56,692 nucleotides of DNA from Tistlia consotensis USBA 355 (GCF_900177295.1 NZ_FWZX01000038.1:1-56692), one strand, 5' to 3'. Numbered from the stretch's first letter, positions 26,033-37,881 are shown. The notes: generated from the letters alone by a model not told the origin. Translations and numbers: made by a program.

Positions 26033-26068
26033 GCCCGGGCGCCGCGGACTCATGAAGCGCGCAGCGTC

Positions 26069-27658
<1,590 letters not shown>

Positions 27659-28077
27659 CCTGGCGTCGCCGGCCGCCCCCGGGCGGCCCCCTTCCGCCCC
27701 GACCGCGCCGTCCTCTTGTCATGACAGGACGGGCCACGGAATCCATTTTTTCAAGTCGGCAGGCCATCCCGGCATCCGATTACTCGCGCAGTGCAAGAAC
27801 CGCGTCGCCAGGTTATGGTTAATCCGATGACCGCCGCCTCGCATGGCGAATTACGCGGCAGATCAGAATCTTAGAAGGACCTTCGCTGCCATCGGTCGCA
27901 GGGGTCGGAATGGCAGTTGCTTCGACTCCGCGCCTCCTAGTAATTCAGTGGCAGATGTGGGGCAGCTTAACGGACATTTAAGGGCGAGCGCCGAGAATTG
28001 GGTCACTGCGATCTGGCTTGATTCTTGCCCGGAGGCTATTCGATTGCCGACTTCGTCTGGTTCCGGAGACGGTTGAC
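27659..28077 (+). promoter_or_regulatory. Long lower-GC intergenic region with a perfect palindrome
   Basis: About 420 bp without a convincing gene. It holds TGTCATGACA (27717-27726), a perfect 10-bp palindrome inside a longer imperfect one, some 60 bp past the kinase stop. It also holds ATGGTTAA (27815-27822), the reverse of the CtrA half-site TTAACCAT. From about 27840 the base composition falls below that of its neighbours. A 77-codon ORF (27843-28076) has no ribosome site or family resemblance. Confidence 0.4.
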
Positions 28078-30003
28078 GTGCTGGCGACCCGCCGTCGCCG
28101 GGCGTTCGCCCGCAAGCCCGAAGCCTGGCGGCAAGCGAGCGTGCCGCCGGAGCAGGCCGCGGTCGGTCCCGACACGGTAGCGCCGCCCGAGAACGCGTTC
28201 CGCCCACCGGCCGCGAACTACGACGAGAGGAGCGCGGCCTCCGAGACCTTCGCCCTGCTGCGCCATCTCTGGCGCTCGGGCCACCGCAGGCGGATCGGCG
28301 TGCTGGCGGCGGGCATCGTCGCCGTGCTGGTCGGCAACATGATCGGCCAGATCCGCCTCAACGAGTGGCACGGCACCTTCTTCGACGCGCTCGACCAGCA
28401 GCACCTCGACGTCTTCGGCCAGCAGCTGCTGGTCTTCCTGGTCATCGTCGGCGGCCTGCTGACCCTCGTCGTCGGCCAGACCTGGATGCAGGAGATGCTG
28501 AAGGTCCGCCTGCGCGAGTGGCTGACCCACCACCTGCTCGACGAGTGGCTGGTCGCCGGCCGCGCCTACCGCCTGGGCCTGGCCGGCCAGATCGGCGTCA
28601 ATCCCGACCAGCGCATCGAGGAGGACACCCGCAAGCTGACCGAGCTGTCGGCGGTCCTCGGCGTCGGGCTGCTGCAGGCGGTGCTGCTGCTGGTCAGCTT
28701 CATCGGCATCCTCTGGGGCCTGTCGAGCAACGTCGTCTTCGTGCTCGACGGCAGCAGCTTCACGATCCCCGGCTACATGGTCTGGTGCGCGATCCTCTAC
28801 GCCTTCCTGGGCTCGCTGCTGACCTGGCGGGTCGGCGTGCCGCTGATCGGCCTCAACGCCGAGCGCTACGCCCGCGAGGCCGACCTGCGCTTCGCCCTGG
28901 TGCGGGTCAGCGAGAGCGCCGAGAGCATCGCGCTCTTCGGCGGCGAGAAGGACGAACGGCGCCAGCTCGAGGGCAATCTCGACCGGGTGATCACCGCGAT
29001 GCGAGGCCTCTCGGTCGGCCTGTCGCGCCTGACCTGGATCACCTCGGGCTACGGCTGGATCGCCATCGTCGTGCCGATCGTCGTCGCCTCGCCGGGCTAC
29101 TTTAGCGGCGGCCTGACCCTGGGCGGCATGATGATGGTCGTCGGCGCCTTCAACCAGGTCCAGGCCTCGCTGCGCTGGTTCGTCGACTCCTTCCCGCAGA
29201 TTGCGGACTGGCGCGCGACGCTGCGCCGGGTCAGCGCCTTCAAGGCGGCGGTCGCCCGGCTCGACGAGATCGACGAGGCGATCGACTCGATCAGCCTGGT
29301 GCGCGGGCCCGAGGACCAGCTCGCCTTCGACGGCGTCTCGGTGCTGCTGTCCGACGGCCGCGTCGTGATCGCCGAGGCGACGGTCGAGATCGGCCGCGGC
29401 GAGCGGGTGCTGATCGTCGGCGAGTCCGGCGCCGGCAAGAGCACCCTGTTCCGCGCCGTCGCCGGCCTCTGGCCCTGGGGCAGCGGGACCATCACCCTGC
29501 CCGACCCGGAGACCATGATGTTCATGCCGCAGCGGCCCTACCTGCCGCTCGGCTCGCTGCGCGCGGCGATCACCTACCCGGACCGCCCCGACGCCTTCCC
29601 GACCGCCGAGGTCGAGGCCGTGGTCAAGCGCGTCGGCCTGTCGGAGTTCCTGTCCGCCCTCGACCTCGAGGCCCGCCTGGACAAGAGCCTGTCGCTCGGC
29701 CAGCAGCAGCTGGTCGGCTTCGCGCGCCTGCTGCTGCACAAGCCCGCCTGGGTGTTCCTCGACGAGGCGACCTCGGCGCTCGACGAGGTCAGCCAGCGGC
29801 GGGTCATGTCGATCTTCGACCAGGAGCTGGCCGGCGCCACGGTGCTGAGCATCGGCCACCGGCCCGGGCTCGAGGCTTTCCACACCCGCACCCTGCACCT
29901 GATCCGCACGCCCAGGGGCGCGACCCTGCATCACAAGCAGCCGGCCGCGGCCGCACCGATCTGGCGGGCGCCGCAGGTCGAGGCCGCCGCCAACATTCCC
30001 TGA
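28078..30003 (+). CDS. BacA/SbmA-like ABC transporter with fused ATPase (YddA/Rv1819c class)
   Basis: 641 residues from GTG 28078 (GGAG nine bases before). About 55 disordered N-terminal residues are followed by the ABC_membrane_2 domain (about 65-360) with NEWHGTFFDALDQQHLDVF and GQIGVNPDQRIEEDTRKL, and an ABC ATPase: Walker A GESGAGKST, PQRPYLPLGSLR, signature as LSLGQQQ rather than LSGGQ, Walker B WVFLDEATSALD. Relatives take up or export peptides and cobalamin or shape long-chain-lipid envelopes. In-frame TTG 28018 has no ribosome site. Confidence 0.9.
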   Translation: MLATRRRRAFARKPEAWRQASVPPEQAAVGPDTVAPPENAFRPPAANYDERSAASETFALLRHLWRSGHRRRIGVLAAGIVAVLVGNMIGQIRLNEWHGTFFDALDQQHLDVFGQQLLVFLVIVGGLLTLVVGQTWMQEMLKVRLREWLTHHLLDEWLVAGRAYRLGLAGQIGVNPDQRIEEDTRKLTELSAVLGVGLLQAVLLLVSFIGILWGLSSNVVFVLDGSSFTIPGYMVWCAILYAFLGSLLTWRVGVPLIGLNAERYAREADLRFALVRVSESAESIALFGGEKDERRQLEGNLDRVITAMRGLSVGLSRLTWITSGYGWIAIVVPIVVASPGYFSGGLTLGGMMMVVGAFNQVQASLRWFVDSFPQIADWRATLRRVSAFKAAVARLDEIDEAIDSISLVRGPEDQLAFDGVSVLLSDGRVVIAEATVEIGRGERVLIVGESGAGKSTLFRAVAGLWPWGSGTITLPDPETMMFMPQRPYLPLGSLRAAITYPDRPDAFPTAEVEAVVKRVGLSEFLSALDLEARLDKSLSLGQQQLVGFARLLLHKPAWVFLDEATSALDEVSQRRVMSIFDQELAGATVLSIGHRPGLEAFHTRTLHLIRTPRGATLHHKQPAAAAPIWRAPQVEAAANIP

Positions 30004-30018
30004 CCGGGCGCCCTCGGC

Positions 30019-30954
30019 TCAGTCGTGGAAGGCCTCGGTCGGCCTGCTGCGCCCGACCAGGAAGGCGTCGGCGACCAGGCGCAGCGGCGCCACGTCGACC
30101 TCGCTCTCGCCACGCCCGATCAGCTCGGCGAAGCGCCGGTAGATCGCGTCGTACTCGCCGATCATCGCCGGCGCACCCTCCGGCGGGTCGAGCGAGAGGC
30201 GGCTGCCGCCGGCCTGCAGGGTGATTGCGCCCTCCGGCCCCTCGAAGGCCATGTCCCAGGTCTGCGGCCCTTCCTGGCGGAAGTCGAGCTCGGCCTCGAT
30301 CGCGACGCCGGCGTCGTCGGTCATCGACAGTCGGGCGGCGATCGGCGCGGCGCAGTTCTCCGGCACCTCCAGGGTCGCCGAGACCACGCGCAGCGGCCGC
30401 GGCAGCACGGCGGTCAGGATCGACAGGGCGTTGATGCCGGGATCGAAGACGCCGAAGCCACCCGGCTGCCAGATCCACCTCTGGCCGGGATGCCAGCGCC
30501 GGACGTCCTCCTTCCAGGCGATGCGGACACGCTCGACCCGGTGGCCGGCGACCCAGTCGCGGGCGCGCGGCACGGCCGGCGCGAAGCGCGAGTGCCAGGT
30601 CGCGAAGAGGCTGACACCGGCCGCCTCGGCCAGGGCGCGCAGCGCCTCGACCTCGCCGAGCGTCTGCCCCGGCGGCTTCTCGAGCAGCAGGTGGCGACCG
30701 GCCTGCAGCGCCGCCCGGGCCAGGGGGTAGCGGACCTGTGGCGGTGTGCAGAGCGACAGCGCCGTGACGTCCGGCCGCTCGGCGAGCAGCCGTTCCAGCG
30801 CGTCGAAGTGGTCGACCTCCGGCAGCCCGCCGGCCGGGTCGGCTGTCGCCGCGAGCTCGAAGGCCTCGCTGCGGGCAAGCGCCGGCAGGTGCTGGTCGCG
30901 GGCGATCTTGCCGAGACCGGCGACGGCGAGGCGATGGCGTTGCGCTGCGGCCAA
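30019..30954 (-). CDS. L-arabinose/D-galactose 1-dehydrogenase (Gfo/Idh/MocA)
   Basis: 311 residues from TTG 30954, eight bases after GAGGG. Rossmann start LAVAGLGKIARDQHLPAL, LEKPP (91-95), and catalytic Asp171/Asn175 in FDPGIN agree with the NAD(P)-dependent L-arabinose 1-dehydrogenase of Azospirillum brasilense, including WKEDVRRWHPGQRWIW and the end PLRLVADAFLVGR. It oxidises L-arabinose (and usually D-galactose) to the lactone. Last gene of the operon, 11 bp after the dehydratase. It converges on the ABC gene. Confidence 0.9.
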   Translation of the reverse strand: MAAAQRHRLAVAGLGKIARDQHLPALARSEAFELAATADPAGGLPEVDHFDALERLLAERPDVTALSLCTPPQVRYPLARAALQAGRHLLLEKPPGQTLGEVEALRALAEAAGVSLFATWHSRFAPAVPRARDWVAGHRVERVRIAWKEDVRRWHPGQRWIWQPGGFGVFDPGINALSILTAVLPRPLRVVSATLEVPENCAAPIAARLSMTDDAGVAIEAELDFRQEGPQTWDMAFEGPEGAITLQAGGSRLSLDPPEGAPAMIGEYDAIYRRFAELIGRGESEVDVAPLRLVADAFLVGRSRPTEAFHD

Positions 30955-30965
30955 GAGCCCGGCCC

Positions 30966-32708
30966 TCAGTGCGACTCGCGCGGCACGGCGTTGCCGCGCC
31001 GGCCGCGCAGGAAGTCGAAGTCGACGCCCTGATCGGCGCCCAGGACGTGCTGGTGGAACAGCCGCGCATAGCCGCTCTCTGGCGCCGGCGCCGGCGGCGT
31101 CCAGGCCGCCAGGCGCCGCTCGATCTCCTCCTGCGGCACGTCGAGGTGCAGGCGCCGGGCCGGCACGTCGAGCTCGATCATGTCGCCTTCACGGACGATC
31201 GCCAGCGGCCCGCCGACGGCGGCCTCGGGCGCCGCGTGCAGCACCACCGTGCCGTAGGCCGTGCCGGACATGCGCGCGTCGGAGATCCGCACCATGTCCT
31301 TGATGCCCTTTCTCAGCACCTTGGGCGGCAGGCCCATGTTGCCGACCTCGGCCATGCCGGGATAGCCGCGCGGCCCGCAGTTCTTCATCACCAGGATGCA
31401 GGTCTCGTCGACCTCCAGGCTCTCGTCCTCGATGCGGCGCCTGTAGTCGTCGATGTCCTCGAAGACCACGGCCTTGCCCCGGTGCACCATCAGCTCGGGC
31501 GTCGCCGCCGAGGGCTTGATGACCGCGCCGAGCGGCGTGAGGTTGCCGCGCAGCACGGCGATGCCGCCGTGGGCGGTCAGCGCCTTGTCGACCGGGCGGA
31601 TGACCTCCTCGTTCCAGTTGCGCGCGCCGGCGACCTCCTCGGCGAGGCTGCGGCCGGAGACGGTCAGCGCCGCGCCGTGCAGCAGCCCGCCCTCGAGCAG
31701 CGAGCGCAGCACGACCGGCAGGCCGCCGGCATAGAAGAACTCCTCCATCAGGAAGCGGCCCGAGGGCATCAGGTCGACGATGGTCGGCACGTCGCGGCCC
31801 AGGCGGTCCCAGTCGTCGAGCGAGAGCGCGACGCCGACCCGCCCGGCGATCGCCAGCAGGTGCACGACGGCGTTGGTCGAGCCGCCGATCGCGCCGTTGG
31901 TCCGGATCGCGTTCTCGAAGGCCTGGCGGGTCAGCACGTCGGAGGGCTTCAGGTCCTCCTTGACCATCTCGACGATGCGCCGGCCGGTCAGGTGGGCCAC
32001 GACCCGGCGCCGACTGTCGACCGCCGGGATCGCCGCGTTGCCCGACAGCGCCATGCCCAGGGCCTCGGCCATGCAGGCCATCGAGGAGGCCGTGCCCATG
32101 GTGTTGCAGGAGCCGGGCGAGCGCGACATCGACTGCTCGGCCTCCAGGAAGTCGTCCGGGGTGATCTCGCCGGCCTTGACCATCTCGCTCATCTGCCAGA
32201 GTGCCGTGCCCGAGCCGACCTCCTGGCCGCGCCACTTGCCGTTCAGCATCGGCCCGCCGGTGACCACGACGGCCGGGATGTCGACGCTGGCGGCGCCCAT
32301 CAGCAGCGCCGGGGTGGACTTGTCGCAGCCGACCATCAGCACGACGCCGTCGACCGGATTGGCGCGCAGCGCCTCCTCGACGTCGAGGGCGCAGAGGTTG
32401 CGGAACATCATCGCGGTCGGCCGGAGCGAGCTCTCCCCCGGCGAGAAGACCGGGAACTCGACCGGCAGGCCGCCGGCCTCGTAGATGCCGTGCTTGACCC
32501 GCTGCGCGAGGTCGCGGAGATGCGCGTTGCAGGGCGTCAGCTCCGACCAGGTGTTGCAGATGCCGATGACCGGGCGGCCGTCGAAGAGGTCGGCCGGCAG
32601 GCCCTGGTTGCGCATCCAGGAGCGGTGATAGATCTGGTCGCGGCCGGTGCCGCCGAACCATTCCTGGGAGCGCAGGCGGCGAGGCCAGTCGGCGCGCTTG
32701 AAGGCCAT
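30966..32708 (-). CDS. L-arabinonate dehydratase (IlvD/EDD family)
   Basis: 580 residues. Cys60, Cys128 and Cys201 are placed like the [2Fe-2S] ligands of L-arabinonate dehydratase from Rhizobium (59, 127, 200 there), with Lys130 next to GCDKSTPALLMG and the SCNTMGTASSMACMAEALGM stretch. The pentonate group is told from IlvD by the start FKRADWPRRLRSQEWFGG. It makes 2-keto-3-deoxy-L-arabinonate. Second-last gene of the operon; the dehydrogenase of the preceding step follows directly. D-fuconate or other sugar acids may also be accepted. Confidence 0.92.
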   Translation of the reverse strand: MAFKRADWPRRLRSQEWFGGTGRDQIYHRSWMRNQGLPADLFDGRPVIGICNTWSELTPCNAHLRDLAQRVKHGIYEAGGLPVEFPVFSPGESSLRPTAMMFRNLCALDVEEALRANPVDGVVLMVGCDKSTPALLMGAASVDIPAVVVTGGPMLNGKWRGQEVGSGTALWQMSEMVKAGEITPDDFLEAEQSMSRSPGSCNTMGTASSMACMAEALGMALSGNAAIPAVDSRRRVVAHLTGRRIVEMVKEDLKPSDVLTRQAFENAIRTNGAIGGSTNAVVHLLAIAGRVGVALSLDDWDRLGRDVPTIVDLMPSGRFLMEEFFYAGGLPVVLRSLLEGGLLHGAALTVSGRSLAEEVAGARNWNEEVIRPVDKALTAHGGIAVLRGNLTPLGAVIKPSAATPELMVHRGKAVVFEDIDDYRRRIEDESLEVDETCILVMKNCGPRGYPGMAEVGNMGLPPKVLRKGIKDMVRISDARMSGTAYGTVVLHAAPEAAVGGPLAIVREGDMIELDVPARRLHLDVPQEEIERRLAAWTPPAPAPESGYARLFHQHVLGADQGVDFDFLRGRRGNAVPRESH

Positions 32709-32726
32709 CGGGTCTCGCTTTCCTGG

Positions 32727-33731
32727 TCAGAGGACCTGCACGGCGACCGCGGCCCCGGCGTCGGGGACGGCGGTCGTCTGCAGCGGGTTGCGCAGCGGCA
32801 GGCCGAAGGGCGCCGCCTCGATCTCGAAGACGTCGCCGGGCGCGACCTTGATGCCGTCGACGAAGGACAGCGTCGCGGTGCCGAACATGTGGACGTGCAC
32901 GTCGCCGGGATGGCGGAACAGCCCGTACTTGAAGTGGTGGTGCTCCAGGTTGGCGATGGTGTGCGACATGTTCCGCTCGCCGGACAGGAAGGGCTTCTCC
33001 CAGACGACCGCGCCGCCGCGCCGGATCCGCGAGCGGCCCTCGACGTTGGCCGGCAGCTCGCCGAGCAGGATCTCCGGGCCGAAGGCCGCGGGCCGCAGCT
33101 TCGAGTGGGCGAGGTAGAGGTAGTTGCGCCGCTCCATGACGTGGTCGGAGAACTCGTTGGCGAGCGCGAAGCCGACCCGGAAGGGCGTGCCGTCCTCGCC
33201 GACCAGGTAGACGCCGGCGATCTCCGGCTCCTCGCCCGCATCCTCGGCGAAGGCCGGCGCGACCAGCGGCGCGCCAGGCGCGGCGACCGACAGGCCGTTG
33301 CCCTTGTAGAACCACTCCGGCTGCACGCCGGCACGGCCGGCGGCCGGCTTGCCGCCCTCCAGGCCGAGGCGGAACATCTTCATGGAATCGGTCAGCTCGG
33401 CCTCGCTCTGCTCGGCCAGCTTCTGGTGCATGGCGTCGCGCGCGGCGGCCGAGCCGAGGTGCGTCAGGCCGGTGCCGGTCAGGTGCAGGTGGGTCGGGTC
33501 GGGATGCATGATCGGCGGCAGCACGCGGCCCTCGTCGTAGGCCGCGGCCAGGTCGACGGCCTCGCCGAAGCCGAGCTGGGCGATGCGCCGGGACAGGCGC
33601 TCGCCGGCGCGGATGGCGTCGGCCGCCAGGCGGTAGACGCTGTCGACGCCCTTGACGACATAGGCCTCCGTGCCGTTGCGCGCGACGACCCGCTCGCGCC
33701 CCTCGGCGTCCCTGATCTGCGACAGCAGCAT
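32727..33731 (-). CDS. gguC: GguC / AraD1-family protein (FAH fold)
   Basis: 334 residues of the fumarylacetoacetate-hydrolase fold. Seen: LPPIMHPDPTHLHLTGTGLTHLG, PEWFYKGNG, EEPEIAGVYLVGEDGTPF (acidic metal site), GFALANEFSDH, and HHHFKYGLFRHPGDVHVH. It matches GguC of the Agrobacterium chvE-gguABC locus. FAH-fold enzymes include 2-keto-3-deoxy-pentonate dehydratases, so a role in the step after the arabinonate dehydratase is plausible but not shown. It lies between the permease gene and the dehydratase, co-directional, with gaps of 34 and 18 bp. Confidence 0.85.
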   Translation of the reverse strand: MLLSQIRDAEGRERVVARNGTEAYVVKGVDSVYRLAADAIRAGERLSRRIAQLGFGEAVDLAAAYDEGRVLPPIMHPDPTHLHLTGTGLTHLGSAAARDAMHQKLAEQSEAELTDSMKMFRLGLEGGKPAAGRAGVQPEWFYKGNGLSVAAPGAPLVAPAFAEDAGEEPEIAGVYLVGEDGTPFRVGFALANEFSDHVMERRNYLYLAHSKLRPAAFGPEILLGELPANVEGRSRIRRGGAVVWEKPFLSGERNMSHTIANLEHHHFKYGLFRHPGDVHVHMFGTATLSFVDGIKVAPGDVFEIEAAPFGLPLRNPLQTTAVPDAGAAVAVQVL

Positions 33732-33765
33732 GCTTTCCTCCGCCTCTCAGGCCCGTGTGCCGGGG

Positions 33766-35007
33766 TCAGGCCTTGTTCTTGTTGTAGACATCGAAGATCA
33801 CGGCCGCGAGCAGCACCAGCCCCTTGATCACCTGCTGGTAGTCGATGCCGATGCCGAGGATCGACATGCCGTTGTTCATCACCCCCATGATGAAGGCGCC
33901 GGCCACCGCGCCGACCACGGTGCCGACGCCGCCGCTCATCGAGGCGCCGCCGATGAAGACCGCGGCGATGACGTCGAGCTCGAAGGTGATGCCGGCCTTC
34001 GGCGTCGCGGTGTTGAGCCGCGCGGCGAAGACCAGGCCGGCGAGCGCCGCCAGCATGCCCATGTTGGCGAAGGTCAGGAAGGTCAGGCGCTCGGTGTTGA
34101 TGCCCGACAGCCTGGCCGCCTTCTCGTTGCCGCCGAGCGCGTAGATGCGCCGGCCCGTCGTCGTGCGCGTCGTCACGAAGGAATAGAGCGCGATCAGCAG
34201 CGCCATGATGATCAGCACGTTGGGCAGGCCGCGGAACGCGGCGAGCAGCCAGGTCATGTAGAGGATGGCGACGGCGACCAGACCGTTCTTCGCCAGGAAG
34301 AAGGCCAGGGGCTCGTCGACGACGCCGCCCTTCTGGGCGCGCAGGCGGCTGCGCAGCGCGAGCGCCGCGAGGCCCGCCGAGGCGGCGATGCCGAGCAGCA
34401 GCGAGAAGACGTTCAGGCCCTTGACCGCGAAGAGGTCCGGGATGAAGCCGGACGACAGCAGCTGGAAGGAGTGCGGGAAGGGCCCGACCGACTGGCCGGC
34501 CAGCACCCACAGGGTCAGGCCGCGGAACACCAGCATGCCGGCCAGGGTCACGATGAAGGAGGGGATCTTCCAGTAGGCGATCCAGTAGCCCTGGGCGGCG
34601 CCGATCAGCGCGCCGACGGCGAGGCAGGCGATGCCGGTGACGACGTAGTTGACGTCCCACTGCACGATCATCACGGCGGCGAGCGCGCCGACGAAGCCGA
34701 GCACCGAGCCGACCGAGAGGTCGATGTTGCCGGAGACGATGACCAGCAGCATGCCGACCGCCATGATGACGATGTAGCTGTTCTGCAGGATCAGGTTGGT
34801 CAGGTTGACCGGCTTCAGCAGGATGCCGTCGGTGGCGATCTGGAAGAAGGCCATGATCGCGATCAGCGCGACCAGGATGCCGTACTCGCGCAGATGCGTG
34901 CGGATGAAGTGGAAGTGCGAGGGCCCGCCCTCGGCCAGGGCGCCGGCGCCGCGGCCTGCCGCCCGGTCGCCGGGGCCCCGGCCCACGGCCTGTTCGTCGC
35001 TCGTCAT
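33766..35007 (-). CDS. gguB: Multiple-monosaccharide ABC transporter permease GguB
   Basis: 413 residues with about ten or more hydrophobic segments of the ribose/xylose (BPD_transp_2) class: [46 protein letters not shown] (the loop touching the ATPase), [19 protein letters not shown] and [14 protein letters not shown]. The N-terminus has an added 30-residue Gly/Arg-rich tail. The ATG overlaps the gguA stop as ATGA. Confidence 0.93.
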   Translation of the reverse strand: MTSDEQAVGRGPGDRAAGRGAGALAEGGPSHFHFIRTHLREYGILVALIAIMAFFQIATDGILLKPVNLTNLILQNSYIVIMAVGMLLVIVSGNIDLSVGSVLGFVGALAAVMIVQWDVNYVVTGIACLAVGALIGAAQGYWIAYWKIPSFIVTLAGMLVFRGLTLWVLAGQSVGPFPHSFQLLSSGFIPDLFAVKGLNVFSLLLGIAASAGLAALALRSRLRAQKGGVVDEPLAFFLAKNGLVAVAILYMTWLLAAFRGLPNVLIIMALLIALYSFVTTRTTTGRRIYALGGNEKAARLSGINTERLTFLTFANMGMLAALAGLVFAARLNTATPKAGITFELDVIAAVFIGGASMSGGVGTVVGAVAGAFIMGVMNNGMSILGIGIDYQQVIKGLVLLAAVIFDVYNKNKA

Positions 35008-36533
35008 TTCTCGGCGGTCCGGATGATCATCGACATGATTTTCTCCTGCGAGGCCTCGGCCGCCGGCAGCTCGCCGACCAGGCGCCCGGCGTTCATCACG
35101 TAGATCCTGTCGCAGATGCCGAGCAGCTCCGGCATCTCCGAGGAGATCACCAGGATGCCCTTACCGGCCGCCGCCAGGTCGGTGATGATCGAGTAGATCT
35201 CGTATTTGGCGCCGACGTCGATGCCGCGGGTCGGCTCGTCGAGGATCAGCACCTCGGGATCGGCGAAGAGCCACTTGCCGAGCACGACCTTCTGCTGGTT
35301 GCCGCCCGACAGGTTCAGGGTCTTCTGGGCGATGCTCGAAGTCTTGATGTTAAGCCGCCTGCGGTAGTCCTCGGCGACCCTGATCTCGCGGGCGTGGTCG
35401 ATGACCGGGCCGTTGGCGACGCCCTCGAGGTTGGCCAGGGTCAGGTTGTGCTTGACGATGTCGTCGAGCACCAGGCCGTAGGACTTGCGGTCCTCGGTGG
35501 CGTAGCAGAGGCCGGCGGCGATCGCCCGCTCGACGGTCGAGACGTCGACCGCCTTGCCGCGGATCCTGACCTCGCCGGCGATGTCGGCGCCGTAGGAGCG
35601 GCCGAAGAGGCTCATCGCCAGCTCGGTGCGCCCGGCGCCCATCAGGCCGGCGAGGCCGACGACCTCGCCCCGGCGCACGGTGAAGGAGGCATCCTTCACG
35701 ACCCGGCGGTCGAGGTGCTGCGGGTGGCGCACCGACCAGTGCTCGACCTCCAGCAGCAGCTCGCCGATCTTCGGATGGCGCGGCGGGAAGCGGTCGGACA
35801 GCGAGCGGCCGACCATGTCGCGGATGATGTCGTCCTCGCTGATCGATGCGGCCGCGCAGTCGAGCGTCGAGACCGTCGTGCCGTCGCGCAGCACGGTGAT
35901 CGAGTCGGCGACCTGGGAGATCTCGTTGAGCTTGTGCGAGATCAGGATCGAGGAGATGCCGCGCTCGCGGAACTCGGCCAGCAGCTTGAGCAGCGCCGCG
36001 CTGTCCTGCTCGTTGAGCGAGGAGGTCGGCTCGTCGAGGATCAGCAGCTTGACCTCCTTGGACAGCGCCTTGGCGATCTCGACCAGCTGCTGCTTGCCGA
36101 GCCCCAGGTCCTGGACCTTGGTGCGCGGCGACTCCTTCAGGCCGACCCACTTCAGGTGGTCGGCGGCCAGCTCGTTGGTGGCGTGCCAGTCGATCACGCC
36201 GAAGCGGGCGATCTCGTTGCCGAGGAAGATGTTCTCGGCGATCGACAGCTCGGGCACCAGGGCCAGCTCCTGGTGGATGATCACGATGCCCTCGGCCTCG
36301 CTGTCGGCGATGCCGCGGAACTTCTTGACCTCGCCCTCGTAGACGATGTCGCCCTGGTAGTCGCCATAGGGATAGACCCCGCTCAGGATCTTCATCAGGG
36401 TCGACTTGCCGGCCCCGTTCTCGCCGGCCAGGGCATGGATCTCGCCCTGCCGGACCTGCAGGTTGACGTTGTCGAGCGCCACCACCCCCGGAAAGGTCTT
36501 GGTGATGTCGCGCATCTCGAGGATGTGGGTCAT
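35004..36533 (-). CDS. gguA: Multiple-monosaccharide ABC transporter ATPase GguA
   Basis: 509 residues with two ABC domains, as in sugar importers of the Mgl/Xyl/Ggu class. The first has Walker [10 protein letters not shown], the [15 protein letters not shown] variant signature and [10 protein letters not shown]. The second (from about 260) has a degenerate Walker A ([10 protein letters not shown]), signature [15 protein letters not shown] and [13 protein letters not shown]. It energises uptake with GguB. It starts 89 bp after the chvE stop, behind a strong hairpin. Confidence 0.95.
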   Translation of the reverse strand: MTHILEMRDITKTFPGVVALDNVNLQVRQGEIHALAGENGAGKSTLMKILSGVYPYGDYQGDIVYEGEVKKFRGIADSEAEGIVIIHQELALVPELSIAENIFLGNEIARFGVIDWHATNELAADHLKWVGLKESPRTKVQDLGLGKQQLVEIAKALSKEVKLLILDEPTSSLNEQDSAALLKLLAEFRERGISSILISHKLNEISQVADSITVLRDGTTVSTLDCAAASISEDDIIRDMVGRSLSDRFPPRHPKIGELLLEVEHWSVRHPQHLDRRVVKDASFTVRRGEVVGLAGLMGAGRTELAMSLFGRSYGADIAGEVRIRGKAVDVSTVERAIAAGLCYATEDRKSYGLVLDDIVKHNLTLANLEGVANGPVIDHAREIRVAEDYRRRLNIKTSSIAQKTLNLSGGNQQKVVLGKWLFADPEVLILDEPTRGIDVGAKYEIYSIITDLAAAGKGILVISSEMPELLGICDRIYVMNAGRLVGELPAAEASQEKIMSMIIRTAEK

Positions 36534-36576
36534 TGGCCGACTCGCCGGTGCGGGGCGCTCGGAAGCGGGCGCCCTC

Positions 36577-36614
36577 GCCTCCGGCCGGGCGGCGGTGAGC
36601 GCCCGGCCGGAGGC
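36577..36614 (-). terminator. Perfect 15-bp hairpin between chvE and gguA
   Basis: GCCTCCGGCCGGGCG (36577-36591) and CGCCCGGCCGGAGGC (36600-36614) are exactly complementary around an 8-nt loop, starting 9 bp past the chvE stop. No U-tract follows, so partial termination or 3'-end protection of the chvE message fits better than full termination; gguA has no other visible promoter in the remaining gap. Confidence 0.8.
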
Positions 36615-36622
36615 ATCGCCGC

Positions 36623-37705
36623 CTACTGGGTGATCTGGTCCTTCTTGTAGTAGCCGCTGCCGACCAGGATCTTCTCCCAGTTGTCCCTGGTCACCAGGAC
36701 CGGGTTCAGCAGGTAGGACGGCACGACCTTGACGCCGTTGTCGTAGGTCTTGGTGTCGTTGATCTCCGGCTTGCCGCCGCCGATCAGGGCGTTGACCATG
36801 CCGACCGTGACGCGCGCCAGCTCGCGGGTGTCCTTGAAGATCGTCGAGGTCTGGTCGCCGCGCAGGATCGCCTTGACCGAGGGCACCTCGGCGTCCTGGC
36901 CGGTGATCACCGGCATCGGCTGGTCCTTGGTGCCGTAGCCGACGCCCTTCAGCGAGGAGATGATGCCGATCGACAGGCCGTCGTAGGGCGACAGCACGGC
37001 GTCGACGCGCGCGTCGGTGTAGTAGGCCGACAGGAGGTTGTCCATGCGCGCCTGGGCGACCGAGCCGTCCCAGCGCAGGGTGCCGACCTTGTCCATGCCC
37101 ATCTGGCCCGACTTCACGACCAGCACGCCCTTGTCGATGTAGGGCTGCAGCACCGACATCGCGCCGTTGTAGAAGAAGTAGGCGTTGTTGTCGTCGGGCG
37201 AGCCGCCGAACAGCTCGATGTTGAAGGGCCCCTTCTTATGCGCCAGGTCGAGGGAATCGACGATCGACTGGGCCTGCAGGACGCCGACCTTGAAGTTGTC
37301 GAAGGTCGCGTAGTAGTCGACGTTCGCGCTGTCGCGGATCAGCCGGTCGTAGGCGATGACCTTGATGCCCGCCGCCTCGGCGTTGGCCAGCGCGTTCGAC
37401 AGGGTCGTGCCGTCGATCGCGGCGATCACCAGGACGTTGACGCCCTTGGTGATCATGTTCTCGATCTGCGACAGCTGGTTCGGGATGTCGTCCTCGGCGT
37501 ACTGCAGGTCGGTCTTGTAGCCGGCGGCCTCGAACTGCTTGACCATCGAGCTGCCGTCCGAGATCCAGCGCGCGGACGACTTCGTCGGCATGGCGATGCC
37601 GATGTAGCCCTTGCTGGCGGCCAGCGCGCCGGTCGAGAACGCGGGGGTCGAAAGGGCAACCGCGGCGAGCGCAAGGCCGGCCACGGCGAGCTTCAGTGGC
37701 TTCAT
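36623..37705 (-). CDS. chvE: Periplasmic sugar-binding protein ChvE
   Basis: 360 residues. The signal peptide runs to about 30 ([19 protein letters not shown]). Type I binding protein: [82 protein letters not shown] and [10 protein letters not shown] are ChvE/MmsB hallmarks. It binds L-arabinose, galactose, glucose and xylose, and in some relatives also serves chemotaxis or VirA signalling. First gene of the six-gene operon, divergent from gbpR. Confidence 0.95.
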   Translation of the reverse strand: MKPLKLAVAGLALAAVALSTPAFSTGALAASKGYIGIAMPTKSSARWISDGSSMVKQFEAAGYKTDLQYAEDDIPNQLSQIENMITKGVNVLVIAAIDGTTLSNALANAEAAGIKVIAYDRLIRDSANVDYYATFDNFKVGVLQAQSIVDSLDLAHKKGPFNIELFGGSPDDNNAYFFYNGAMSVLQPYIDKGVLVVKSGQMGMDKVGTLRWDGSVAQARMDNLLSAYYTDARVDAVLSPYDGLSIGIISSLKGVGYGTKDQPMPVITGQDAEVPSVKAILRGDQTSTIFKDTRELARVTVGMVNALIGGGKPEINDTKTYDNGVKVVPSYLLNPVLVTRDNWEKILVGSGYYKKDQITQ

Positions 37706-37843
37706 CGTCTCCTCCCAGTGTCGGGCCGGCCGCGCGGAACGAGGGCCGGCCCAGAGGCCCCGACAGGAGCGTCGGGGCGTCCTTTTCTTGCCGCCCGGGG
37801 TGGCGGGCGGAATTTGACTAGAACCGATGCTAGAATAGCCCTT

Positions 37844-37881
37844 TCATATCGCGCAAATTCTGTTGCCGGATCTGGATATGA
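37844..37881. promoter_or_regulatory. Inverted repeat in the chvE-gbpR intergenic region
   Basis: TCATATC (37844-37850) and GATATGA (37875-37881) are exact inverted copies 24 bp apart, and a further GATAT lies at 37889. The AT-rich stretch stands out from the GC-rich surroundings and lies just ahead of the gbpR ATG and about 140-175 bp before the chvE ATG. A LysR-type site is likely. Confidence 0.55.

Noticed and set aside
27843-28076. 77-codon ORF in the gap before the ABC transporter
   Set aside because: No ribosome site, no resemblance, composition of intergenic DNA.
28018-28077. TTG start for the BacA-like transporter
   Set aside because: GTG 28078 has GGAG upstream; TTG has none.
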